Below, piece after piece: positions 16,675-23,958 of a stretch of 64,000 bases of DNA. Within the stretch, counting starts at the first letter, position 1; every line of letters starts with the position of its first letter. Below the pieces are notes generated by a model that saw only the letters and a program-made list of their open reading frames with translations, was not told the origin of the DNA and ran no database searches. Source of the DNA: Desulfonatronovibrio hydrogenovorans DSM 9292 (GTDB lineage Bacteria > Desulfobacterota > Desulfovibrionia > Desulfovibrionales > Desulfonatronovibrionaceae); assembly GCF_000686525.1 (NCBI RefSeq), contig NZ_KK365986.1:71995-135994 (forward strand). The letters are read 5' to 3'. Made by a program: the position numbers and the translations under genes.

Positions 16675-18165
16675 ATGCGAGTCACCCAGAACATGCTGTA
16701 TGGAAATTTTGTCAGCAATATGAATAATGCTACATACAAGCTGATGCAGCTCAACATGCAGGCCTCCAGCCAGAAGAAAGTGAACAGGCCGTCGGACGAT
16801 CCCATAGGAACGGCCAGGATTCTTGGATACCGGGATTCCATATCGTCTTTGAATCAGTACCAGGACAATGTGGATACTGCCAAGGGCTGGCTGGGCCTGG
16901 CTGATGAAACCCTGATGCAGGTCAATAATGTCCTGATCAGGGCCAAGGAACTGGCTGAGCAGGGAGCAACCGGAACCCTCAGTGAGGAACAGCGGGAGAT
17001 CCTGTCCTATGAGGCGTGGCAGCTCTATGATCAGATGATGACCCTGTCCAATACCAAGTACGAAGGCAAGGCTATTTTTGCCGGACACAAGGTTGACGGA
17101 TCAGCCTTTGAACCGGCCATGGGAGTTTCCAGCAACAAGGATCTGAATGACGGGGATGTGGTTTCCGTAACCGGCAAAACCGGAGGCACTGTCCTTGTCC
17201 AGTTTCTGGATGACGGGGCAGTGGGTACAGATGATCTGGACTATCGTTATTCAACAGATGGCGGCAAGACCTGGACCCAGACCACCCTTGCCGCAGGAGA
17301 TGATGAACTGGATCTGGACGGAGTAGTTGTTCAGCTGGCCAGTGGATACTCTGTAGAAGCCAATGATGGAGACGACACCAACGACACATCCGGGACCTGG
17401 CTCTGGGTCAGACCCACAGCAAAATACCTGGGCGATGATCAGGATGTAAACACGGTTTCCCTGTACGCCCAGGATATTCAGGGTGATGTCCAGGCCATAG
17501 GTTCCTTTGCCAAGGATGTCACTGTCAGGATCGATGCTGTGGACGGCAGTGATGTCACCTATTCCTACAGCCTTGACGGTGGTTACACCTGGAATACAGG
17601 TAATTCCACCGTAATGGACGGAGACGAGGCAAGGTTTCTGGTCCCTGGGGGCAGGGTGGAAGTGGACGTGGCAGGTGGTGAACTGAGCGCGGGGGATCAG
17701 CTGCTTGTCCGTCCCCACCGGGCAGCCATCAATATAGAGATTTCCCCTGGTGAAAGCATCCAGGTCAACCATGTGGGAAAGGATGTGTTCGGGGGAATAT
17801 ACTCTGGACCAGGAGACAAGGGGGTGGAAGGTCCGGGCAATGTCTTTGAAACCCTGGGAGAACTCATCGGCTACCTGGAAACAAATAATCAGGCCGGGAT
17901 CCAGCAGTCCCTGGAAGATATTGATGAATGCCTCAAGCATATAAACAGTCAGCTTGCGAGTGTGGGGGCAAGGGAGAACAGGCTGTTCATCTCGGAAAGC
18001 GTGCTGTCCGGTCTGGTGATTAATGAAAGGGAGCGCAAAAGTAAGATTGAAGATATTGACGTGCCTGAGCTCATGACCAAGCTGGCCAACCAGCAGATAG
18101 TCTACGAAGCAGTCCTCAGGTCATCTTCGACCATCATGCGCATGAGCCTGGTAAATCATATTTAA
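16675..18165 (+). CDS. flgL: Flagellar hook-filament junction protein FlgL (HAP3) with inserted beta domains
   Basis: FlgL is the second junction protein. It opens with MRVTQNMLYGNFVSNMNNATYKLMQLNMQASSQKKVNRPSDDPIGTARIL, the flagellin-like N domain, and ends with PELMTKLANQQIVYEAVLRSSSTIMRMSLVNHI. At 496 residues it is well beyond the E. coli length (317). The middle (about 155-355) holds two related units, each with an Asp-box: STDGGKTW (17251-17274) and SLDGGYTW (17569-17592). They also share a downstream strand ending in LLVRP or WLWVRP. The ATG follows CAAGAGGAAAAGGAC. Confidence 0.93.
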   Translation: MRVTQNMLYGNFVSNMNNATYKLMQLNMQASSQKKVNRPSDDPIGTARILGYRDSISSLNQYQDNVDTAKGWLGLADETLMQVNNVLIRAKELAEQGATGTLSEEQREILSYEAWQLYDQMMTLSNTKYEGKAIFAGHKVDGSAFEPAMGVSSNKDLNDGDVVSVTGKTGGTVLVQFLDDGAVGTDDLDYRYSTDGGKTWTQTTLAAGDDELDLDGVVVQLASGYSVEANDGDDTNDTSGTWLWVRPTAKYLGDDQDVNTVSLYAQDIQGDVQAIGSFAKDVTVRIDAVDGSDVTYSYSLDGGYTWNTGNSTVMDGDEARFLVPGGRVEVDVAGGELSAGDQLLVRPHRAAINIEISPGESIQVNHVGKDVFGGIYSGPGDKGVEGPGNVFETLGELIGYLETNNQAGIQQSLEDIDECLKHINSQLASVGARENRLFISESVLSGLVINERERKSKIEDIDVPELMTKLANQQIVYEAVLRSSSTIMRMSLVNHI

Positions 18166-18244
18166 ACCCGGCTCAGACTGACCGGCAGAGGGCTGAAGAC
18201 AAGGTTTTCAGCTTATATAATAAACTAAGGAACAGATCAAGCTG

Positions 18245-18487
18245 ATGCTCATATTGTCACGCCGCCTGGGTGAAAGCATACATCTGGGCGACGATATTGT
18301 CATATCCATTCTGGGAATCAGGGGAAAACAGGTCAAGGTGGGGATTGAAGTCCCTGACGACATCCCTGTGTACCGGGAAGAGGTATTTAAGAGAATTCAA
18401 CAGGAAAACGAGATGGCCGTCAGGACATGTACCCAGGATCTCGTAGCTGCGGCAAATATATGGACAAGAAAGAACAAAGAAAGATAA
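18245..18487 (+). CDS. csrA: Carbon storage regulator / translational repressor CsrA
   Basis: CsrA binds GGA motifs in mRNA leaders; in flagellar loci it represses flagellin translation until FliW releases it. The 80-residue product begins MLILSRRLGESIHLGDDIVISILGIRGKQVKVGIEVPDDIPVYREEV, almost consensus, including the RNA-binding strand LILSRR and GI-APDDIPVYREE. The tail is about 20 residues longer than the shortest CsrA forms. The start follows CTAAGGAACAG. It overlaps fliW by 28 bases, as expected for a CsrA-FliW partner pair. Confidence 0.95.
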   Translation: MLILSRRLGESIHLGDDIVISILGIRGKQVKVGIEVPDDIPVYREEVFKRIQQENEMAVRTCTQDLVAAANIWTRKNKER

Positions 18488-18936
18488 ATTCAAGGCTGGG
18501 TCAGATCCTTGTGGATGAACAAAAATCGATCCACTTTCCCCGGGGACTCATCGGTATGGAGCGGGCCAAGGATTTTGTTCTGCTGCAGATCAAGCCCGAT
18601 TCTCCATTCTATCTGCTCCAGAATCTGGAAAATTCAAGGCTGGGTTTGCTGGTGGCTGATCCCTTTGCCTTTATATCCGACTACCAGGTCCATCTGGGCA
18701 GAACTGAAGAGCGGATACTGCAGAATCCCAAGGCCTCTGATCTGGCCATCATGGTCACCATGACCATTCCCCAGGGTTGTCCGGAAAAGGCCACCCTGAA
18801 CATGACCGGCCCCATAGTCATCAATATATCCAGAAGAATGGGAATGCAGATCGCCCAGAGCGATCCGGAAATGAAGACAAAGATTGTCCTGTCAGAATTG
18901 CATCAAATCAACGGCGGGATAGGAAAAAAGTCATGA
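18460..18936 (+). CDS. fliW: Flagellar assembly factor FliW
   Basis: FliW binds CsrA and relieves its repression of flagellin mRNA; flagellin in turn competes for FliW. The 158-residue protein contains IHFPRGLIGMERAKDFVLLQIKPDSPFYLLQNLEN (about 24-58), LGLLVADPFAFISDYQV and PEKATLNMTGPIVINISRRMGMQ, matching the family. The start inside csrA at 18460 has no strong ribosome site, suggesting coupling. Its stop abuts the flgM stop on the other strand: TCATGA serves both genes. Confidence 0.9.
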   Translation: MDKKEQRKINSRLGQILVDEQKSIHFPRGLIGMERAKDFVLLQIKPDSPFYLLQNLENSRLGLLVADPFAFISDYQVHLGRTEERILQNPKASDLAIMVTMTIPQGCPEKATLNMTGPIVINISRRMGMQIAQSDPEMKTKIVLSELHQINGGIGKKS

Positions 18937-19236
18937 CCTGGAGAACCAGCCTTCCATGTCTTCCCGAATCATCTTTTCAGCTATCCTCCGGGAATCCGGT
19001 TGATAAGTTCCATCCTTGATCTGGGCCTTGAGTTCCTCGATTTTTTCCGACCTTACTTCGTCGGCGGTCAGGGCCTGTTCAAGTCCTGACCGGTAAAGCT
19101 TTGCCCCTTCTGAAAGGGTTACTTTGTCCGATGAGGAACCGGTCCTGGAACCGTCAGAACCTTTGCCGGTCTTATTCTTATCTATTTTTGACTGTTCGTA
19201 TGTCTGCAGTCCGGTGAGTAATCCTTTAATCTGCAT
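18931..19236 (-). CDS. flgM: Anti-sigma-28 factor FlgM
   Basis: FlgM holds sigma-28 inactive until it is exported through the completed hook. The 101-residue protein has a disordered, polar N half and the conserved C-terminal sigma-binding helices (VRSEKIEELKAQIKDGTYQPDSRRIAEKMIREDME, about 63-97). The start ATG at 19234-19236 is placed six bases after GGAGG; a TTG four codons upstream is a poorer choice. It is transcribed against csrA-fliW, and a candidate sigma-28 promoter lies just upstream, which would give the usual feedback. Confidence 0.88.
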   Translation of the reverse strand: MQIKGLLTGLQTYEQSKIDKNKTGKGSDGSRTGSSSDKVTLSEGAKLYRSGLEQALTADEVRSEKIEELKAQIKDGTYQPDSRRIAEKMIREDMEGWFSRS

Positions 19237-19270
19237 CAGAGCCTCCAAAACTCATTGCTTTGTACCCTTT

Positions 19271-19298
19271 ATATCGGACATCTGGACCTGATCTTAAG
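19271..19298 (-). promoter_or_regulatory. Candidate sigma-28 promoter of flgM
   Basis: On the minus strand GTCCGATAT (19271-19279) resembles the sigma-28 -10 element GCCGATAA, with CTTAAG (19293-19298) where TAAA is expected. The -35 match is weak. The leader to flgM would be about 30 bases. Confidence 0.35.
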
Positions 19299-19422
19299 GT
19301 CTTAATGCCAGATACTGCCAGCAATTTGTAGTGCAAAATATGCATCCTTTTGTAAATGATCAAGGAAAATAAGCTCTTATCCCGAGGATAAAAAAGAAAA
19401 AAACTTTTAGAAGGTCATATTG

Positions 19423-19839
19423 TCAAAGCATTGTATCATTAACTTTTTTCAATGTCATTTCCCATAGCTTGCCCATGACCGCCTCCCGTTGCCTGGAGGT
19501 CAATTCTTCTGGGCCATCCTTGCCCGTCTTCAGTATCTTCATTTCTTCACCCGATGGTGGATAATGAAATATCAGCTCTGTATCCAGCTCCTGGTTCAAG
19601 TCCGTCTTGATCTCCTCGACCATGGGATTTCTGCTGTCTGAAGTGATGAGGTTTTCAACTATTTCCCGGGCGACCCTCTCCACCAGTCTTCTTCTCTTGG
19701 TTTCTCTGGAGTCAGCATCAGCCGTCTCCCCGGTGCTTACACTAATATACCTGGACAGCCGGGCAAGCCTGCGTCCATTGACCAGTTGGCGGTCATAAGT
19801 TTTAAGCACGTTTTTAACCAGGGTGGGATTTATGGTCAT
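19423..19839 (-). CDS. Uncharacterised protein upstream of flgM, sigma-28 controlled
   Basis: The 138-residue protein starts MTINPTLVKNVLKTYDRQLVNGRRLARL and is charged and mostly helical, with no signal or membrane segment. It contains SRETKRRRLVERVAREIVENLITSDS and ends SRQREAVMGKLWEMTLKKVNDTML. I do not recognise a named domain. It lies directly upstream of flgM on the same strand with 186 bases between, and behind a good sigma-28 promoter (19861-19888). A late flagellar role, regulatory or structural, is therefore likely. Confidence 0.65.
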   Translation of the reverse strand: MTINPTLVKNVLKTYDRQLVNGRRLARLSRYISVSTGETADADSRETKRRRLVERVAREIVENLITSDSRNPMVEEIKTDLNQELDTELIFHYPPSGEEMKILKTGKDGPEELTSRQREAVMGKLWEMTLKKVNDTML

Positions 19840-19860
19840 TTTAAGCCTCTTCAGTCGAAC

Positions 19861-19888
19861 TTATCGGATGATTACTAAAAATACTTTA
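19861..19888 (-). promoter_or_regulatory. Sigma-28 promoter
   Basis: On the minus strand TAAAGTAT (19881-19888), 12 bases, TCCGATAA (19861-19868) matches the flagellar sigma-28 consensus TAAAGTTT-N11-GCCGATAA at 14 of 16 positions. It points to the 138-residue gene and on to flgM, starting transcription about 15 bases before the ATG. Confidence 0.65.
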
Positions 19889-20117
19889 GCCGTATTTTTT
19901 CATGACCTGAATTTTCCTGTTTAAACTTCTTCTTGAATCAAGGTGTGTTCTTGGCTAAACAAATGAAATGCCCGGATGCTGAGGTTTTTCCGGGGATTTT
20001 GAGGAGTATCTGCAGGTGGATTCCTCTTTTTTTATTGAACAGGGCTCAACCCTGGTCTGGATCAATTCCGGCCAGGGTCTGATTATTCATTAATAACAAA
20101 TAGCTGTCCGGGCTTTT

Positions 20118-20957
20118 ATGACCATAACTTCAGTAATTCTTACCACCAAAAACAGAAGCAGGGAAGCCTTTGCCCTTTCATTAAAAATCAGGGCCTGGCT
20201 TGAGGAAAACGGGATCCGGGTGGATCTTCCTTCAAAAGAACTGGAGTCCTGTTCGGACCAAAGCCGGCAGAGGGCTGATCTGATAATCGTTCTGGGGGGA
20301 GATGGAACCATACTTAGCCAGGCCCGGACTATGCTGGACATGGATATTCCCTTTATCGGGGTCAACCTGGGCAAGGTTGGTTTCCTGGCCGAGATTTCTC
20401 CTGTTTCCTGGAAGGAGCAGCTGGCTGAAGTCCTGTCAGGATCTTCCCATGTGTCGGAAAGGGTGGTCCTGGGCTATGAACTGATTAGTGATGACAAGGT
20501 TGCAGCCAGGGGTTGCGCCATAAACGAGATAGTGGTGAACAGGGGCGAAATGGCCAGGCTGATATGTGTTGAGCTGGATCTGCCCGGAAAAGTCAGGCAG
20601 AGTATCAGATCCGACGGGATGATTTTTTCCACGCCGACCGGTTCCACTGCTTACTCTGTTTCAGCTGGAGGGCCTTTGGTCCATCCGGATCTGGATGCCA
20701 TGATCATTACTCCCATCTGTCCTTTTCTGCACGACTTCAAGCCGGTGGTTCTGCCGTGTTCCGAGCCTGTGCTGACCTGGGTTTCAGGGGCAGAGGCTGA
20801 TGCATATGTGACTGTGGACGGTCAGGCTGGATTCAGGTTTAAGCAGGGCGACAGGCTCAGGATCTCACGTTACAACAAGGATTTCAAGCTGTTGAGTTAT
20901 TCCGGCCACACCTTTATGTCCAAGCTGGTGGCCAAGAGATTTATTAAAAGGAGATAG
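20118..20957 (+). CDS. nadK: NAD kinase
   Basis: NAD kinase phosphorylates NAD to NADP with ATP or polyphosphate. The 279-residue protein has the signature LIIVLGGDGTILSQAR (about 56-71; GGDGT), GVNLGKVGFLAEI, NEIVVNRG and SDGMIFSTPTGSTAYSVSAGGPLVHPDLDAMIITPICP, all diagnostic. The ATG at 20118 has only a weak ribosome site (TCCGGGC), and a hairpin (CCCTGG/CCAGGG, 20053-20081) lies in the leader. It is followed after 3 bases by the DUF89-like gene, indicating an operon. Confidence 0.95.
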   Translation: MTITSVILTTKNRSREAFALSLKIRAWLEENGIRVDLPSKELESCSDQSRQRADLIIVLGGDGTILSQARTMLDMDIPFIGVNLGKVGFLAEISPVSWKEQLAEVLSGSSHVSERVVLGYELISDDKVAARGCAINEIVVNRGEMARLICVELDLPGKVRQSIRSDGMIFSTPTGSTAYSVSAGGPLVHPDLDAMIITPICPFLHDFKPVVLPCSEPVLTWVSGAEADAYVTVDGQAGFRFKQGDRLRISRYNKDFKLLSYSGHTFMSKLVAKRFIKRR

Positions 20958-20960
20958 CAA

Positions 20961-22742
20961 TTGAGCAAGCTCCCCAACATTTCCTCTTCTTCAGGCATCC
21001 ACACAGGTCGTGATCCGTATCTGGATGCCTGGCTTTTGCATTTTATGCTGGAGAATAATATTGAACACTTGGTCAATCCCAAGGTCAACGCTTCTGCAGA
21101 ACAACTCAGATTTATGGTCGATCTCAAGGAAAATCAGGTTTTTGCCCCGTGTACGGACTGGATGTTCGACAATCTCCTCAAGGGCAGGATGACCAGGGAA
21201 CTCAAAGATGAGTATATAGAAAACTGGAAAAGAGTGGTCAGCCTTATCCACTCCTCTTCAGGAGAAACATACGTCCGCAAAAAGGTCGTGTCCCTGTGCA
21301 AACATCTTTTTCAAAAGGCCCTTTACTCTCCTTTTATGATTCCTTCGAGGCTCCTGAAAAGGATGCTGGATATTTTTCTCAGTCAGAACGCCCTTCAGGA
21401 TCCTTATCTGGAGGAAAAGTCCAGGTGCAATCGCAGAGCCCTTGAGTTCATGAATACCCATGTATTTTACAGGTTCATCAGTTCCTGCCCGGATTCCACC
21501 ATGGGCTGCGAAAAAATTCAGGACCTGCGGTGGGAACTGGATCTCATGGAGTTGAGACGCTTTTTCTGTCTTTCCACCTGGTCCGAAATCTGGAATCAGG
21601 ATGACTTTTCTCCGGGATCAACCCTGGTGGAAAAGGAGATTGGCAGACAGTGGGACGGGTTCGAGACAGTCATGACCGATCTTTTCGGTCCGGACAACGT
21701 CTACAGCTATAAAATCCTGTATCTGCCGGACAGCGCCGGTGGAATAATGTTTGACCTTAAGATCATCCAGGCTTTGATAAGACTTGGTCATAAAGTCGTT
21801 TTGGCCCTTAAGGAAGGCTTTTACTTCAAGTATCCTACTTTGTGGGATCTGGATGGTGATCCGGTCCTGGCCGGAGCGCTCAATGAGGCCAGCCTGGTTC
21901 AGGACAGCCAGATATCCAAAAAGGATTTTTTAAAAAAGCAAAGAGAGAACAGACTGCTGGTCATCTCCGACGGGACCAGGGAGAGGATGAACCTCTACCG
22001 GACCAGCATAACCTTTGCCAGAGCCTGGAAAGAGTCTGATCTGGTCATTGCCAAGGGAAACGGCAACTTCAGAAGACTTATTCAGAACAGCTACCTGTTT
22101 ACAAGGGATATTCTGGCTTTTTACCGGGATGAGCAGGGAGAGGTCCATTTCCGTTTCAAGAAAAAAAGCCCTGAGGTCCGCAAGTTCATTGAAAAGGAGA
22201 TTGTTATCAAGGCTGAAGAGATCAAAAAGAGCATGCTCCGAGCCAGGATGGAAGGACAAAGAGTTCTGTTCTACAGTGCCATCATCGGGAGCATTCCAGG
22301 ACAAACCAGCACGGCCATTGAGGTGATCAATCAGTTTGTCAGTTATATGCGGGAACGCATGGATCAGACCTTCATTGTTAATCCGGCTGAGCACTTTGAG
22401 CACGGCATGGACGGGGATGATCTGATGTTCATGTGGGAGATGGTCCAGCGCAGCGGACTCATAGATGTCTGGCGCTTCCAGAGTGTAGCCGATATTGAAA
22501 AGAGTTTCGAGTTGATGGGTAAAAAAGTTCCGCCCATCTGGGCTGGAAAAGATGCCACCTATTCCACCGGCTGCACCAAGGAAATGCATATCGCCCTGGA
22601 AGTGCAGACAAAAAATCCTGAGATGCAGATCATTGGCCCCAGCCCGGAAAAGTTTTTCCGGCGCAGGGAATATGGTGTTGGAAAGTTTTTTGACGCCAAT
22701 ATTGAAAGAGAAAACGGCAGGGTGACCAGCTATGGTATTTGA
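20961..22742 (+). CDS. DUF89/ARMT1-like protein, function unknown
   Basis: The 593-residue protein has a TTG start well placed after AGGAGATAGCAA. Residues about 250-440 carry marks of the DUF89 fold: YLPDSAGGIMFDLKIIQALIRLGHKVVLALK (compare DNAGEIVFDLLLI in the family), LLVISDGT and SDLVIAKGNGNFR (compare DLVIAKGQGNF). DUF89 proteins are metal-dependent phosphatases proposed to remove damaged phosphometabolites. The N-terminal 240 residues and C-terminal 150 residues (NPAEHFEHGMDGDDLMFMWEM, PIWAGKDATYSTGCTKEM) are not recognised. It is sandwiched between nadK and mltA with overlapping ends. Confidence 0.65.
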   Translation: MSKLPNISSSSGIHTGRDPYLDAWLLHFMLENNIEHLVNPKVNASAEQLRFMVDLKENQVFAPCTDWMFDNLLKGRMTRELKDEYIENWKRVVSLIHSSSGETYVRKKVVSLCKHLFQKALYSPFMIPSRLLKRMLDIFLSQNALQDPYLEEKSRCNRRALEFMNTHVFYRFISSCPDSTMGCEKIQDLRWELDLMELRRFFCLSTWSEIWNQDDFSPGSTLVEKEIGRQWDGFETVMTDLFGPDNVYSYKILYLPDSAGGIMFDLKIIQALIRLGHKVVLALKEGFYFKYPTLWDLDGDPVLAGALNEASLVQDSQISKKDFLKKQRENRLLVISDGTRERMNLYRTSITFARAWKESDLVIAKGNGNFRRLIQNSYLFTRDILAFYRDEQGEVHFRFKKKSPEVRKFIEKEIVIKAEEIKKSMLRARMEGQRVLFYSAIIGSIPGQTSTAIEVINQFVSYMRERMDQTFIVNPAEHFEHGMDGDDLMFMWEMVQRSGLIDVWRFQSVADIEKSFELMGKKVPPIWAGKDATYSTGCTKEMHIALEVQTKNPEMQIIGPSPEKFFRRREYGVGKFFDANIERENGRVTSYGI

Positions 22743-23958
22743 ACCTTCCACCATGAAGAACCATCTTTTTGGGCTGATTATTGGTTTAAGTCTTTCAGCT
22801 ATTTTAAGCTGCGCTCCCAGAGAACCGGTCATGATTCCAGAGCCTGAGCCTGAACCGGTAATGGATATCTTTGTTCCAGCGGATCCAGCCAAAGTGATGG
22901 AGGTCCTGGAAAAGGGGCTGACGGCCCAGGGTCTTGACAGCTGGAAGGAGCTGGAAACGCCTTTGAAGCGCAGTCTTCGATATGTCCGGACCAGGGATAT
23001 GGATGCCCGGGCAGTCTGTGTTCCTGGCTTGTGCCTCAAATGGAAAGACATCAATGAGACTCTGGAAACACTGCTGTTTCTGCTGCCTGACATTGACCGC
23101 AATCCCGGGATACTGGAGTATTTTTTTGATTTTTATGCACTGGATCCGGATATCCTGCTGACCGGGTATTACGAACCATTGCTTGAGGCCTCCAGGGAGG
23201 CCCACCCTGAATATCCTTATCCGGTCTATGCTCTGCCCGATGATCTCAAGACCTTGAACCTGGGCCGGTTTCATCCCAGATGGCAGGGCCAGACCCTGGT
23301 CTATCGTCTGGAAAACGGAACGGTTGAGCCCTATCATGACCGGAAAGACATAGATCTTCTTGGAGCCTTGAAAGACAGGGATCTTGAAATCGCCTGGGTC
23401 AGGGAAATGGTGGATCTATTCTTTCTGCACATCCAGGGATCAGGCCGTCTCCGGTATGGTGATGGCCGCTATGAACACGTCCTTTATGCGGGTAGAAACG
23501 GGCTGCAATATGTGGCTCTGGGGCGGGTCCTGGCTGACAGGGGATACCTGGAGCCTGAAGAAGTAACCATGCAGTCCATCCGCAGGGTCCTTGGCGAACA
23601 CCCTGACATCGCCCCTGTTCTGATGGCTGAGAATCCCAGTTATATTTTTTTCCGGCTTGAAGATCACGGCCCCAAGGGTTCCACCGGGCAGATCCTGACT
23701 CCATATGTCAGTGTAGCCAGTGATCCTGCAGTCATTCCCTGGGGATCGGTTATGATCCTGGATGCAGTTTTGCCGGAATACCTGGAGCAGGAGACTCAGG
23801 TTACCGGCCCGGTCCTGGCCCAGGACACCGGAGGAGCCATCCGGGGCAGGCACCTCGATCTCTTCTGTGGATTCGGGCCAAAGGCCGAATCCCTGGCAGG
23901 AAGAATGAAAGACCGGGCCAATGTCTACCTCATGGTCAGGAAAAATGATCAGGATTAA
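22732..23958 (+). CDS. mltA: Membrane-bound lytic murein transglycosylase A (MltA)
   Basis: MltA cleaves glycan strands of peptidoglycan from the outer membrane side. It starts with a lipoprotein signal (MKNHLFGLIIGLSLSAILSC from an internal ATG at 22753; the 22732 ATG overlaps the previous gene). Diagnostic stretches are DPDILLTGYYEPLLEASR, LFFLHIQGSGRLRYGDG, ENPSYIFFRL, TPYVSVASDPAVIPWGSVM and the C-terminal 3D domain DTGGAIRGRHLDLFCGFGPKAE with its catalytic aspartates. Its end overlaps the (p)ppGpp synthetase start by 14 bases. Confidence 0.93.
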   Translation: MVFEPSTMKNHLFGLIIGLSLSAILSCAPREPVMIPEPEPEPVMDIFVPADPAKVMEVLEKGLTAQGLDSWKELETPLKRSLRYVRTRDMDARAVCVPGLCLKWKDINETLETLLFLLPDIDRNPGILEYFFDFYALDPDILLTGYYEPLLEASREAHPEYPYPVYALPDDLKTLNLGRFHPRWQGQTLVYRLENGTVEPYHDRKDIDLLGALKDRDLEIAWVREMVDLFFLHIQGSGRLRYGDGRYEHVLYAGRNGLQYVALGRVLADRGYLEPEEVTMQSIRRVLGEHPDIAPVLMAENPSYIFFRLEDHGPKGSTGQILTPYVSVASDPAVIPWGSVMILDAVLPEYLEQETQVTGPVLAQDTGGAIRGRHLDLFCGFGPKAESLAGRMKDRANVYLMVRKNDQD

